Of a DNA stretch of 64,000 nucleotides, positions 1 through 7,909 are shown piece by piece; positions within the stretch are counted from its first letter, which is position 1; each line of letters begins with the position of its first letter. Below the pieces are notes generated by a model, which was not told where the DNA came from, made no database searches, and saw only the letters and a program-made list of their open reading frames with translations. The translations under genes and the position numbers were made by a program. Origin of the DNA: Candidatus Dadabacteria bacterium (GTDB lineage Bacteria > Desulfobacterota_D > UBA1144 > Nemesobacterales > Nemesobacteraceae); contig VXNX01000013.1 of assembly GCA_009840385.1 (NCBI GenBank), positions 186,001-250,000 of the forward strand, written 5' to 3'.

Positions 1-432
1 ATAGCGAAGAAAACGGGAAAAAACCGCTCTGTCATCACAAACCAGATGAGACTCCTCAAGCTTTCCGAAAATACTAAAAAAGCCCTTGTCTCGGGCGCAA
101 TAACCGTGGGACACGCAAGGGCTCTTCTGGCTGCTTCTTCACCCGGGCAGATGGATTCCCTTCTCGGCGAGGTGCTGAAAAAGGACCTTACGGTAAGGAG
201 GACCGAAGCGCTTGTAAAAAAGAAAAACGCAAGCGCTCAACCGCCCCCGGAGTTCACTTCAGGAGTAGTGGAAGAAGATATTTTCACCAAGGAACTTACC
301 GAAGAGCTTTCCGGGAAGTTCTCAACCAAAGTGAGGATAAGCCGCAACAAGACAAAGGGGAAAATAGAAATAGAGTACTATTCTCCCGAGGAGCTTGAGA
401 GAATTGTTGGCATACTCCTCTCGCGCGGGTAA
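1..432 (+). CDS. parB: ParB/Spo0J chromosome-partitioning protein, 3' part
   Basis: The frame is open from base 1, so the start lies upstream of the window and only about the last 143 codons are present. The visible part opens inside the helix-turn-helix DNA-binding region (a KNRSVITNQMRLLKL stretch), then a segment rich in GHARALLAA, typical of the ParB core that binds parS and CTP. A charged linker and a C-terminal dimerisation segment of about 60 residues ending in LLSRG follow. ParB loads on parS near the origin and works with the ParA ATPase in chromosome segregation; parA is not in the window. purS follows after 38 bases. The family call is secure; the completeness of the N-terminus cannot be judged. 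Confidence 0.88.
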   Translation: MAKKTGKNRSVITNQMRLLKLSENTKKALVSGAITVGHARALLAASSPGQMDSLLGEVLKKDLTVRRTEALVKKKNASAQPPPEFTSGVVEEDIFTKELTEELSGKFSTKVRISRNKTKGKIEIEYYSPEELERIVGILLSRG

Positions 433-470
433 TATCCCGCGGAAGTCGCTCCGGAGCAAGAAAACGAGAG

Positions 471-725
471 ATGAAGCAGTTTTCGGTAAAAATAGAGGTC
501 AAGCTTAAGCCCGTGGTGCTCGACCCCCAGGGCAAAGCGGTGCTAAACGCGCTCAGCGGTCTTGGATTCAGCGGGGTTTCCGACGCAAGGGTAGGAAAGA
601 TCGTGGAACTCACCATGGAAGGGGCGTCCGCCGATGAAGTAGGCCGCAAAGCGGATGAAATGTGCCGGAAGCTCCTCTCCAATCCTGTAATTGAAGATTC
701 TTCTGTAGAGATAACGGAAAAGTAA
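471..725 (+). CDS. purS: phosphoribosylformylglycinamidine synthase subunit PurS
   Basis: An 84-residue protein of the usual PurS length. PurS is the small bridging subunit of the three-part FGAM synthase (PurS-PurQ-PurL) that makes formylglycinamidine ribonucleotide in purine synthesis. The sequence shows the expected pattern: an N-terminal beta strand (VKIEVKLKPVVLDPQG), the GKAVLNALSGLGF helix, then the late strands with NPVIEDSSVEI. It sits one base before purQ, so the two are certainly cotranscribed. A separate PurS implies the small type of PurL, which must lie elsewhere. A weak purine-rich site (GAGAG) precedes the ATG. Confidence 0.93.
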   Translation: MKQFSVKIEVKLKPVVLDPQGKAVLNALSGLGFSGVSDARVGKIVELTMEGASADEVGRKADEMCRKLLSNPVIEDSSVEITEK

Positions 726-726
726 G

Positions 727-1440
727 ATGCCAAATTTCGGAGTTCTCCTCTTCCCGGGTTCCAACTGCGACCACGACTGCTATCACGCCATAAGAAAAAT
801 TCTGGGACAGCCCTGTGATATGGTATGGCACGAGGAAACTTCCCTCGAAGGAATCGACTGCGTCGTGATACCGGGAGGATTCTCCTACGGGGACTACCTT
901 CGCGCGGGCGCAATATCACAGTTCTCTCCGGTGGTAAGCCCGCTCAGGGAACTCGCCGCACTCGGAGTTCCGGTAATAGGAATATGCAACGGGTTTCAGA
1001 TCCTGGTCGAATCGGGGCTTCTCCCCGGAGCTTTCATACACAACTCCTCTCTTAAATTCGTCTGCAGATGGACAAACGTCAGGATTGAAGACACCGACAC
1101 CCCTTTTACCTGCCTTCTGAGCGAGGGAGAAGTTCTGGAGCTTCCGGTAGCGAACGCCCAAGGCAACTTCGTTCTGCCCCCGGGTGGGAACGACACCCTG
1201 GAGCGGAGAGTAGTTTTGCGGTACTGCGGGAAAGGGGGAGAGCTGACCGCTGAGGCAAACCCAAGCGGCGCCGAGGACAACATAGCCGGAATCGCCAACA
1301 GCCAGGGCAACGTACTCGGGATGATGCCTCACCCGGAGCGCAGTTTCGAGAGCCTGCTGGGCTCAGAAGACGGCAAGAAGATGTTCGAATCCGTAATATC
1401 GTGGATAAAGTCCCGAAATAAAGACGGGGCGGCGGTTTGA
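727..1440 (+). CDS. purQ: phosphoribosylformylglycinamidine synthase glutaminase subunit PurQ
   Basis: A 237-residue class I glutamine amidotransferase that supplies ammonia from glutamine to PurL in the fourth step of purine synthesis. Visible motifs are the N-terminal FPGSNCDHD, the PGGFSYGDYLRAGAI loop, the nucleophile elbow GICNGFQ with Cys87, and the PHPER triad end with His202 and Glu204. Length matches the small stand-alone PurQ family. It starts one base after the purS stop. All catalytic residues are present, so it should be active. Confidence 0.95.
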   Translation: MPNFGVLLFPGSNCDHDCYHAIRKILGQPCDMVWHEETSLEGIDCVVIPGGFSYGDYLRAGAISQFSPVVSPLRELAALGVPVIGICNGFQILVESGLLPGAFIHNSSLKFVCRWTNVRIEDTDTPFTCLLSEGEVLELPVANAQGNFVLPPGGNDTLERRVVLRYCGKGGELTAEANPSGAEDNIAGIANSQGNVLGMMPHPERSFESLLGSEDGKKMFESVISWIKSRNKDGAAV

Positions 1441-1496
1441 GTAAAACGCGGACTGTGTTAGTCTTAACGGGAGAATGAGCGCACGAGGTTTTTAAC

Positions 1497-1736
1497 ATGG
1501 ACGATACGCAGAGCAACGAAAGAATAGATATAACGGACTACATCTGTCCGATGACGTTTGTTAAGACCAAGCTTAAGCTTGAAAAGATGGATCCGGGTGA
1601 GATCCTTGAAGTCAAGCTCTGCGAGGGAGAACCTCTTTCCAACCTCCCAAGAAGCGTGGAACAGGACGGCCACAAGGTTCTGGCCATAGAGAAGGAAGAA
1701 GGCCGCTACCACAAGGTAATCATCGAGCGCTGCTAA
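1497..1736 (+). CDS. TusA/SirA-like sulfur-carrier protein
   Basis: A 79-residue TusA-fold protein. TusA-family proteins carry persulfide sulfur on the cysteine of a Cys-Pro motif. Here the motif is ITDYICPMTFVKTK with Cys17-Pro18, followed by the amphipathic helix and an EILEVKL strand as in the family. The second motif proline (CPxP) is Thr, a variation seen in divergent members. Its stop overlaps the start of the cysteine synthase gene by one base (TAATG), so the two are translationally coupled. Position before cysM and a JAMM protease suggests it delivers sulfur for cysteine synthesis; that role is inference. Confidence 0.8.
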   Translation: MDDTQSNERIDITDYICPMTFVKTKLKLEKMDPGEILEVKLCEGEPLSNLPRSVEQDGHKVLAIEKEEGRYHKVIIERC

Positions 1737-2677
1737 TGCATAGACCCGAAGCCGGAGCCTCCGCTGCCAGAGGTTCAAGAGTCGAATCGGTGGTTGACCT
1801 TATAGGCAACACCCCCCTTCTGGAACTTTCCGAAACAGCAAAAGAATGCCCCCCGGGGATCAGCATTTACGCAAAGGCCGAGTGGTTTAATCCCGGAGGT
1901 TCGGTAAAAGACCGCCCAGCCCGCAAAATGATCTTGGAAGCCATACGCTCAGGCGAACTCACAAAAGACAAGGTCATCATGGACTCCTCCTCCGGGAACA
2001 CCGCAATCGCATACGCGATGCTGGGAGCAGCGCTTGGGTACGAGGTTGAAATCGTAACGCCGGAGAACGTAAACACCGAGAGAAAAAAAGCGATCGAAGC
2101 ATACGGAGCAAAAATAATCTTCTCAAACCCTCTTGAGGGTTCCGACGGGGCTATAAGAATGGCGCACAAGTTAAAAGTGGATAATCCTGACAGGTATTTC
2201 ATGCCGGACCAGTACAACAACATCAACAACGCCCTCGCCCACTACGAAACTACCGCTCCGGAGATCTGGGAGCAGACAAAGGGTGCCGTGACCCATTTCC
2301 TAGCTGGACTCGGCACATCGGGAACCTTTATGGGAACCGCAAAAAAACTTAAGGAGTACAACCCGGAAATAAGAACAGTCGCTATCCAGCCCGAAGAAAG
2401 TCTTCACGGACTTGAGGGTATGAAACATATGCCCACTTCAATAGTTCCCGGCATATATGACGAGGAGGCAGCCGACGAAGTTGTCTTCGTCTCGACCGAG
2501 AAAGCTTATGAGATGATGGAGCGGCTTATGGATACAGAAGGGATGTTTGTCGGTCACTCGGGCGGAGCAGCGGTTTGCGTGACGCTTGAGTACGCGAAAA
2601 GGCTGAAAGAGGGAGTGCTGGTAACGATTCTTCCCGACTCGGGCAGAAGATACCTGAGTGAGAGACTCTGGTGGTAA
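1736..2677 (+). CDS. cysM: PLP-dependent cysteine synthase (CysK/CysM family)
   Basis: A 313-residue fold-type II PLP enzyme. It shows the N-terminal IGNTPLLEL, the lysine motif FNPGGSVKDRPA with Lys58 as the likely Schiff-base residue, the substrate loop SSGNTAIAYA, the phosphate-binding GLGTSGTFMGT, and a late GHSGGAAV. The expected reaction replaces the acetyl or phosphate group of an activated serine with sulfur. Its operon is the informative part. A TusA-like carrier lies directly upstream and a JAMM metalloprotease directly downstream, recalling the mycobacterial Mec-CysO-CysM route in which sulfur arrives on a protein thiocarboxylate. A classic sulfide-using CysK remains possible. Confidence 0.88.
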   Translation: MHRPEAGASAARGSRVESVVDLIGNTPLLELSETAKECPPGISIYAKAEWFNPGGSVKDRPARKMILEAIRSGELTKDKVIMDSSSGNTAIAYAMLGAALGYEVEIVTPENVNTERKKAIEAYGAKIIFSNPLEGSDGAIRMAHKLKVDNPDRYFMPDQYNNINNALAHYETTAPEIWEQTKGAVTHFLAGLGTSGTFMGTAKKLKEYNPEIRTVAIQPEESLHGLEGMKHMPTSIVPGIYDEEAADEVVFVSTEKAYEMMERLMDTEGMFVGHSGGAAVCVTLEYAKRLKEGVLVTILPDSGRRYLSERLWW

Positions 2678-3138
2678 AGATACTTAAATCGGCTTATCTG
2701 GGCATGACACGAGACGCTGAATCCGGTTACCCTTACGAGGTGTGCGGCGTGATGATCGGGAAGGGAGACACCGTGACCCACTTTCGCAAGTGCGCCAATC
2801 TGGTCGCCGACGACGAATCAGAAACAGCGTTTAAGGAAACAGGCAGTATTGACAGCAGACGGTTAAAAGACCGTTTCGAGCTTGACCCGCGCTCTTACAT
2901 AGAGACTGATTCGTGGGCAAGGGAAAACGGCCTCGAGATCCTCGGCATATATCACTCGCATCCGGACCACCCTTCAGTCCCTTCAGAAACGGACAGACAG
3001 GTGGCATCACCCGGATGGGCGTATATAATCTTCTCGGTAAACCGCGGAAAGCTTGCCGACGCAAGAATATGGTACATCGACGAGCAGAACTTCCAGTTCG
3101 AGGAAAAAAAGTTCGAAGTGGTTGAAAACTCCGATTGA
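2671..3138 (+). CDS. JAMM/MPN zinc metalloprotease (Mec-like)
   Basis: A 155-residue stand-alone JAB1/MPN/Mov34 domain. The complete JAMM zinc site is visible: Glu23 in PYEVCGVMIG, His96 and His98 in GIYHSHP, then Ser106 and Asp109 at the x7-S-x2-D spacing. Such small bacterial JAMM proteins remove amino acids or peptides from the C-terminus of ubiquitin-like sulfur carriers; Mec+ of mycobacteria frees cysteine from CysO. The gene begins at a GTG overlapping the end of the cysteine synthase gene by 7 bases, implying coupled translation. No ThiS/CysO-like carrier is encoded beside it. Confidence 0.88.
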   Translation: MVKILKSAYLGMTRDAESGYPYEVCGVMIGKGDTVTHFRKCANLVADDESETAFKETGSIDSRRLKDRFELDPRSYIETDSWARENGLEILGIYHSHPDHPSVPSETDRQVASPGWAYIIFSVNRGKLADARIWYIDEQNFQFEEKKFEVVENSD

Positions 3139-3196
3139 AGCAATAAAAAACGACTAAGGTCCGGAAAAAATTGTACATGCCGGAAGAGACGCAGCC

Positions 3197-4654
3197 ATGA
3201 ATATACAAACCCTATTTGAAAGCACGCTGGTCATCCTTCCCGAGTGCATACTTATACTCTCCGGGCTTCTCATACTTATCTGCGCCCCGATTTTGAAAAA
3301 GAGATGGAAAGAATCGCTTTTTCTTCTCGCGGTTTTGGGTACCGTAGCCTCGTTCATTCTTAACTTCTCAAGATTCTCTGGTACGGGTTCCGCGTTTTCC
3401 GGCGCGATTGTAATAGATTCCTTTTCCGCCTATTTTAACTCCATTTTTCTGCTGGCAGCCCTTGCGACAATTCTCTTTTCAAAAGATCACTTAAAGAGCC
3501 GAACGCAATGGCTTGAGGAGTTCTACGCCCTCGTCCTGTTCTGCACGAGCGGGATGATGGTTCTCGCCTCATCGGTTGAACTCATGACGCTTTTCGTGGG
3601 ATTCGAAATCATGTCAATAGCCATCTACATACTTTCGGGGTTCAAAAGCAGGTCTCTTGACTCAACGGAATCGGGCGTAAAGTATCTTATCCTGGGAGGA
3701 TTTTCTTCTGCCGTACTGCTTTTCGGGATCGCCCTTCTCTACGGGGCTACAGGCTCCACTTTTCTGGACGAAATTCTGAGGGGTTCCGCAAACCTGCCGA
3801 TGTATATCTGCGGAGCCGTTTTCGTGGCAGCAGGAGTTATTTTCAAGATAGGAGCAGTACCGCTTCATCAGTGGGTACCCGATATCTACGACGGCGCTCC
3901 CCTCACCGTTACGGGGTACATGTCCGTGGCGGTAAAAGCGGCGGCTTTCGTGCTGCTGCTGAGAATATTCCTTGACTTCGGTCCGGCGTTTGAGAACTAC
4001 TTGACAGCCGCGATACAGATCGCAGCGGTGCTGACAATGGTAGTGGGGAACATAGCAGCCATATACCAGAAGAGCATAAAAAGGATGCTAGCCTACTCAA
4101 GCGTGGCACACGCCGGATACGCCCTTGTTGGAGTGGCAGCCGTTCTCTCGGACGCTTCGGTCGGAAGCGGAAGCGTTCTTTATTATCTGTTTGCCTATAC
4201 TTTCATGAACCTCGGGGCTTTCGGAATTCTCGCCTACGCAAGCAGGGAGGAGAACGACTGCGACACCTTCGAGAGAATATCGGGACTATGGAGCAGAAAA
4301 CCGGCTACATCGCTCGCGCTTGGAGTATTCATGTTCTCGCTTGCGGGAATTCCGCCGACTATAGGATTTTTCGGAAAATACAGGGTGTTTTTAGCTGCGG
4401 TTGACGCTAATCTGACGCCACTTGCAGTTATAGGAATAATAACAAGCGTAATCTCCGCATACTACTACCTTAAGGTGCTTGTCTACGCGTTTATGAGGGA
4501 GGACAGTTACGGAGCAAGCGCAAACAAGCCGCTTTCTGGAGCCACAATCGCCGTGCTTACCGCAGCCACGGTTTTTTTCGGTATATTTCCTTTGTTGTCA
4601 TGGGATCTGGCGGCCCAGGCCTCAAACACGCTTCTCGCGGTAATCGCCTTCTAG
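3197..4654 (+). CDS. nuoN: NADH-quinone oxidoreductase subunit N
   Basis: A 485-residue, highly hydrophobic protein with about 14 membrane segments, the size and pattern of NuoN, one of three antiporter-like proton-pumping subunits of respiratory complex I. The family signature region with PLHQWVPDIYDGAPLTVTGY and the following helix with a buried lysine (VAVKAAAF) is present, as are a KSIKRMLAYSSVAHAGY segment and a later GIPPTIGFFGKY. It stands alone on the + strand, while nuoABCD lie about 18 kb away on the other strand. nuoN normally ends a nuoA-N operon. A likely intrinsic terminator follows the stop. Confidence 0.95.
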   Translation: MNIQTLFESTLVILPECILILSGLLILICAPILKKRWKESLFLLAVLGTVASFILNFSRFSGTGSAFSGAIVIDSFSAYFNSIFLLAALATILFSKDHLKSRTQWLEEFYALVLFCTSGMMVLASSVELMTLFVGFEIMSIAIYILSGFKSRSLDSTESGVKYLILGGFSSAVLLFGIALLYGATGSTFLDEILRGSANLPMYICGAVFVAAGVIFKIGAVPLHQWVPDIYDGAPLTVTGYMSVAVKAAAFVLLLRIFLDFGPAFENYLTAAIQIAAVLTMVVGNIAAIYQKSIKRMLAYSSVAHAGYALVGVAAVLSDASVGSGSVLYYLFAYTFMNLGAFGILAYASREENDCDTFERISGLWSRKPATSLALGVFMFSLAGIPPTIGFFGKYRVFLAAVDANLTPLAVIGIITSVISAYYYLKVLVYAFMREDSYGASANKPLSGATIAVLTAATVFFGIFPLLSWDLAAQASNTLLAVIAF

Positions 4655-4668
4655 GTGGCGGGAATCTT

Positions 4669-4700
4669 CCCTTTCGCCCGGGTGCGGAGGGTTTTTATTT
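4669..4700 (+). terminator. intrinsic terminator after nuoN
   Basis: About 15 bases after the nuoN stop, CCC at 4669-4671 pairs with GGG at 4689-4691. The stem continues through TTCGC/GCGGA with one bulged T and a small CCGGGT loop. A run of five T and then ATTT follows. This is a standard Rho-independent terminator for + strand transcription. It separates nuoN from ftsK. Confidence 0.6.
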
Positions 4701-4713
4701 CAGAATTTAAGAA

Positions 4714-6924
4714 ATGCAGAAAGGCAAAAACTCTCAAGGCGTATTCGTAGACGTGATGGCGGTCTTTTTCTTCGCCCTCGGTGTATTCACCTTCGTAAGT
4801 CTTCTGGTCTTCAGCAACCTGCTTGAAATCGACGTAAAAGGCGCAATGGGGAACGCGGGACTTTACGTGTCGGGATCTCTTGGAAGTTCCTTCGGCACGC
4901 TTTCCTTCGTATTTCCCGTGCTGATGTTCTATGCGTCATACGTGATTCTGAGGAAACAGCCCGCCGGGAAGATATACTGGAAGCTCTTCTCCACCATTAT
5001 CTTCCTTCTCTCCTCGACCACCCTTCTCGGGCTCGTTTACGGAAAAAGTTCCCTTCTTGGCTACTCGCCGGCCGGGGGATGGTTGGGTCTTGTGATCTCC
5101 CGGGAATTCGCGCAGAACATCTTGGGGACTTTTGGAACATACATTATCGCCATAATCATCATATTCCTCTCCGTGATAATAACAACGGAGACCAAGATCG
5201 CCAGCATAGTGAAAATCATCCGCCTGCTCTTCTCAGGCGTTCTAAAAGGAGTTTTTGCACCGATCGGCGCGCTAAGACGCATCGCCACACGAAGGGGCAC
5301 CCGAGAAAAAAAGAAGCAAGGCGCACCGAAGGCAACCCCTAGCGCGGCAAAAGCCCCTCCCGTAGCACAGAAGCAGGAACCCGACGGAAAAACCGACGCA
5401 GAACCGCAGATAGTGTTCACTCCTCCCACCCCAGATAACAAAACCGAGCCGGCACCCACCGTACCCGAGAACAGATGGCTTGACTTCTCTCTCCCCGCAA
5501 TTGATCTGCTTGACCCGAAAATCGATACATCAGTAGAGATAGACAAGGAAGCCATGTACCACAAAGCCACCTTGATCGAGGAGAAACTTGCGGACTTCGG
5601 AGTAACCGGAAAGGTCATGGAAATACGTCCCGGCCCGGTCATCACGATGTTCGAATACAAGCCCGCCCCTGGAATAAAAATAAACAGAATATCATCCCTC
5701 GAAGGCGATCTTGCAATGGGTCTTAAGGCTCTCAGCATAAGAATAATAGCTCCCATACCGGGAAAAGACGTGGTGGGAATAGAGGTGCCGAACGAAAGCA
5801 GGGAAATCGTGGTGCTGAGGGAACTTTTCGAAAGCAGTTCATTCATGGCGCAAAAATCAATGCTTACAATCGCCCTCGGGAAAGACATATCCGGAAAACC
5901 GCGCTATATGGATCTTCAGACCGCCCCGCACCTCATGATCGCCGGAACAACCGGCTCGGGGAAAAGCGTGCTTCTAAACGCCGCGATCACAAGCCTGCTC
6001 TACAGGGCCACCCCCTATGAACTCAAGCTCATAATGATAGACCCGAAGATGCTTGAACTCTCGATATACGAAGATATTCCCCACCTGCTACACCCTGTGG
6101 TCACCGAATCGAAAAAAGCCGTGGCCGCCCTCAGGTGGCTGGTTTCGGAAATGGATTCCAGATACAGCATGCTCTCCGAAGAAGGTGTAAGAGACATAGA
6201 CAGCTACAACAAGAAGCTTGAGACACTTGAGATCGAGGAAAAACAGCTCAGGTGGCTTCCTTACATAGTGGTTATCATAGATGAGCTTGCCGACCTGATG
6301 ATGGTTTCCCCGACAGACGTCAAGGATTCGATAATAAGGCTTGCGCAGAAGGCCAGGGCGGCGGGAATCCATATAATAGTCTCCACCCAACGTCCCTCGG
6401 CGGACGTGGTGGCCGGACTCATAAAGGCTAACTTCCCGGCACGCATATCCTTCCTCGTGTCCTCAAAAGTGGATTCGAGGATCATTCTCGACACCGGGGG
6501 AGCGGAGACCCTGCTCGGAAAGGGCGACATGCTTTTTCTCACATCCGGGGGAGCCAACCTACTAAGACTTCAGGGCGCCCTGATATCCGATGACGAAAGA
6601 AAACGGGTAACGGATTTTCTGAGGTCCCAGGCAAACCCGGTCTACATAGAAGAAATAACCAAAGACGACTCAGATGATGAAAGCTCGGGGGTTAGCGAAG
6701 ACGAGAAAGACGAACTTTACGAAACCGCCTTGGGAATCATAGCGGAAACCGGGCAGGCATCCATCTCGATGATCCAGAGAAGGTTAAAGATAGGGTATAA
6801 CCGCGCGGCAAGGATCGTTGAAGTGATGGAAAAAGAAGGCCTTATAGGCCCCCAAGGGGCGGCCGGGAAGCCAAGAGAAGTCTATGTAGACATGATTAAG
6901 GCGGACAGGGGAAGTTCGGATTGA
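4714..6924 (+). CDS. ftsK: DNA translocase FtsK/SpoIIIE
   Basis: A 736-residue septal DNA pump. About four membrane segments fill residues 12-170. A Lys/Ala/Pro-rich linker follows (about 190-260), then the alpha-beta motor with Walker A GTTGSGKS at 411-418 and Walker B VVIIDELADLMM around Asp523-Glu524. The C-terminal gamma winged helix (about 670-730, with ISMIQRRLKIGYNRAARIVE) reads KOPS-like sites. It moves chromosome ends through the closing septum and helps resolve dimers. The linker is short, as in SpoIIIE-type proteins. Its TGA stop overlaps the TTG start of the lolA-like gene. Confidence 0.94.
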   Translation: MQKGKNSQGVFVDVMAVFFFALGVFTFVSLLVFSNLLEIDVKGAMGNAGLYVSGSLGSSFGTLSFVFPVLMFYASYVILRKQPAGKIYWKLFSTIIFLLSSTTLLGLVYGKSSLLGYSPAGGWLGLVISREFAQNILGTFGTYIIAIIIIFLSVIITTETKIASIVKIIRLLFSGVLKGVFAPIGALRRIATRRGTREKKKQGAPKATPSAAKAPPVAQKQEPDGKTDAEPQIVFTPPTPDNKTEPAPTVPENRWLDFSLPAIDLLDPKIDTSVEIDKEAMYHKATLIEEKLADFGVTGKVMEIRPGPVITMFEYKPAPGIKINRISSLEGDLAMGLKALSIRIIAPIPGKDVVGIEVPNESREIVVLRELFESSSFMAQKSMLTIALGKDISGKPRYMDLQTAPHLMIAGTTGSGKSVLLNAAITSLLYRATPYELKLIMIDPKMLELSIYEDIPHLLHPVVTESKKAVAALRWLVSEMDSRYSMLSEEGVRDIDSYNKKLETLEIEEKQLRWLPYIVVIIDELADLMMVSPTDVKDSIIRLAQKARAAGIHIIVSTQRPSADVVAGLIKANFPARISFLVSSKVDSRIILDTGGAETLLGKGDMLFLTSGGANLLRLQGALISDDERKRVTDFLRSQANPVYIEEITKDDSDDESSGVSEDEKDELYETALGIIAETGQASISMIQRRLKIGYNRAARIVEVMEKEGLIGPQGAAGKPREVYVDMIKADRGSSD

Positions 6925-7580
6925 AGAAAATCCCGCTTGCGGCGGCACTTCTCGCCGTATCCATTCTCTTTATCACCCACCCGGCGAGGACCCAAGACCC
7001 GACCACTGTTGTAAGCAACATCCAGAAAAAATACGCATCGATAAACGACCTTAAATCGCCTTTCACGCAGGAAACCCGGATAAAAGACCTCGAGGAGAAA
7101 ATCTCATCCTCGGGAAAAGTATGGTTCAAGAAACCGGCGATGATGAAATGGCAGTACGAAGAACCGTGGAAAGATACGATAGTCTCTGACGGAAAAAAGG
7201 TCTGGTATTTTGACAGCCAGGAAAACCAGGTTGCCGAAACGGAATTTGACAGCGTTTGGACAGGCTCCTTCGGCTCCTATACAGTCATTTCTATACTGGA
7301 GGACCTTGACCGTCTTTTCGATGTCCGCCTAGGCGCCGGAAGCACGGATGAACAGGGAAACATCCTTCTTGACTTGAAACAGAAAGACCAGGAGCAGTCA
7401 AAGCAGGTAACGATAGCAGTCGATCCCAAGACCTATGCGCTGAGAAAAATCATAATCGGCGATGTTTTCGGAAACACGACCATTATAGAACTGGGTACGG
7501 CAGAAGTTAACCTCGGCATTCCCGATTCGTTTTTTACGTTTAAAAAACCGGCGGGAGCAGGGACAGTGACTTTTCCTTGA
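6921..7580 (+). CDS. lolA: outer-membrane lipoprotein carrier protein LolA
   Basis: A 219-residue periplasmic chaperone that ferries lipoproteins to the outer membrane. A signal peptide of about 25 residues (MKKIPLAAALLAVSILF) precedes a LolA core. Typical features are the early NIQKKYASINDLKSPFTQ helix and strand, KPAMMKWQYEEPW, SDGKKVWYFD, and the C-terminal IELGTAEVNLGIPDSFFTF. The start is a TTG that overlaps the ftsK TGA, so expression is coupled to ftsK. It is the last core gene before the polyketide island; an intergenic stretch of 329 bases follows. Confidence 0.85.
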   Translation: MKKIPLAAALLAVSILFITHPARTQDPTTVVSNIQKKYASINDLKSPFTQETRIKDLEEKISSSGKVWFKKPAMMKWQYEEPWKDTIVSDGKKVWYFDSQENQVAETEFDSVWTGSFGSYTVISILEDLDRLFDVRLGAGSTDEQGNILLDLKQKDQEQSKQVTIAVDPKTYALRKIIIGDVFGNTTIIELGTAEVNLGIPDSFFTFKKPAGAGTVTFP

Positions 7581-7909
7581 GGCCCGGCATTCATTTGATT
7601 GTGATAACCTCGCAGACAGGGGCAAAAAGCGTACAAATGCCAAACTGCCTGTCCGGTTTGTTGAAAACCCGCAAATCTTAAATAAAATGCCACCTGGATT
7701 TAGCGCGAGATAGTCGTGGCACGGGCAAAGAAGAGCTTTGTTCCCTGGCCTTCCCTATGCTAAACTTTTCTGAAAGAGAATTATCAAAGTCAGTGGTGAA
7801 CTTCATAGTTCAAGTGGTGAGTTGAAAACCGTTTTGTAAAACAGAAACGGTTCAGATTGAGGGAACACAGGTAGAACCATCAGTTCATAATCTTGGGAGG
7901 GAGATTTCG
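7581..7909. other. left boundary of the accessory island, non-coding
   Basis: A 329-base stretch between lolA and the PKS gene with no convincing gene. It holds a direct repeat AGTGGTGA (7792-7799 and 7813-7820), a short inverted pair GAAC/GTTC between them, and the stronger inverted repeat at 7827-7852. A good Shine-Dalgarno site, GGAGGGAG at 7896-7903, decides the ATG at 7910. No tRNA, integrase remnant or insertion-sequence end is visible. Confidence 0.5.
7827..7852 (+). promoter_or_regulatory. inverted repeat upstream of the PKS gene
   Basis: AACCGTTT (7827-7834) and AAACGGTT (7845-7852) form a perfect 8-base inverted repeat, with GTTTT/AAAAC nested inside it (7831-7842). It ends 57 bases before the PKS start codon. 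It could be an operator or a leader hairpin. No T-run follows, so a terminator is unlikely. Function is inference. Confidence 0.35.
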
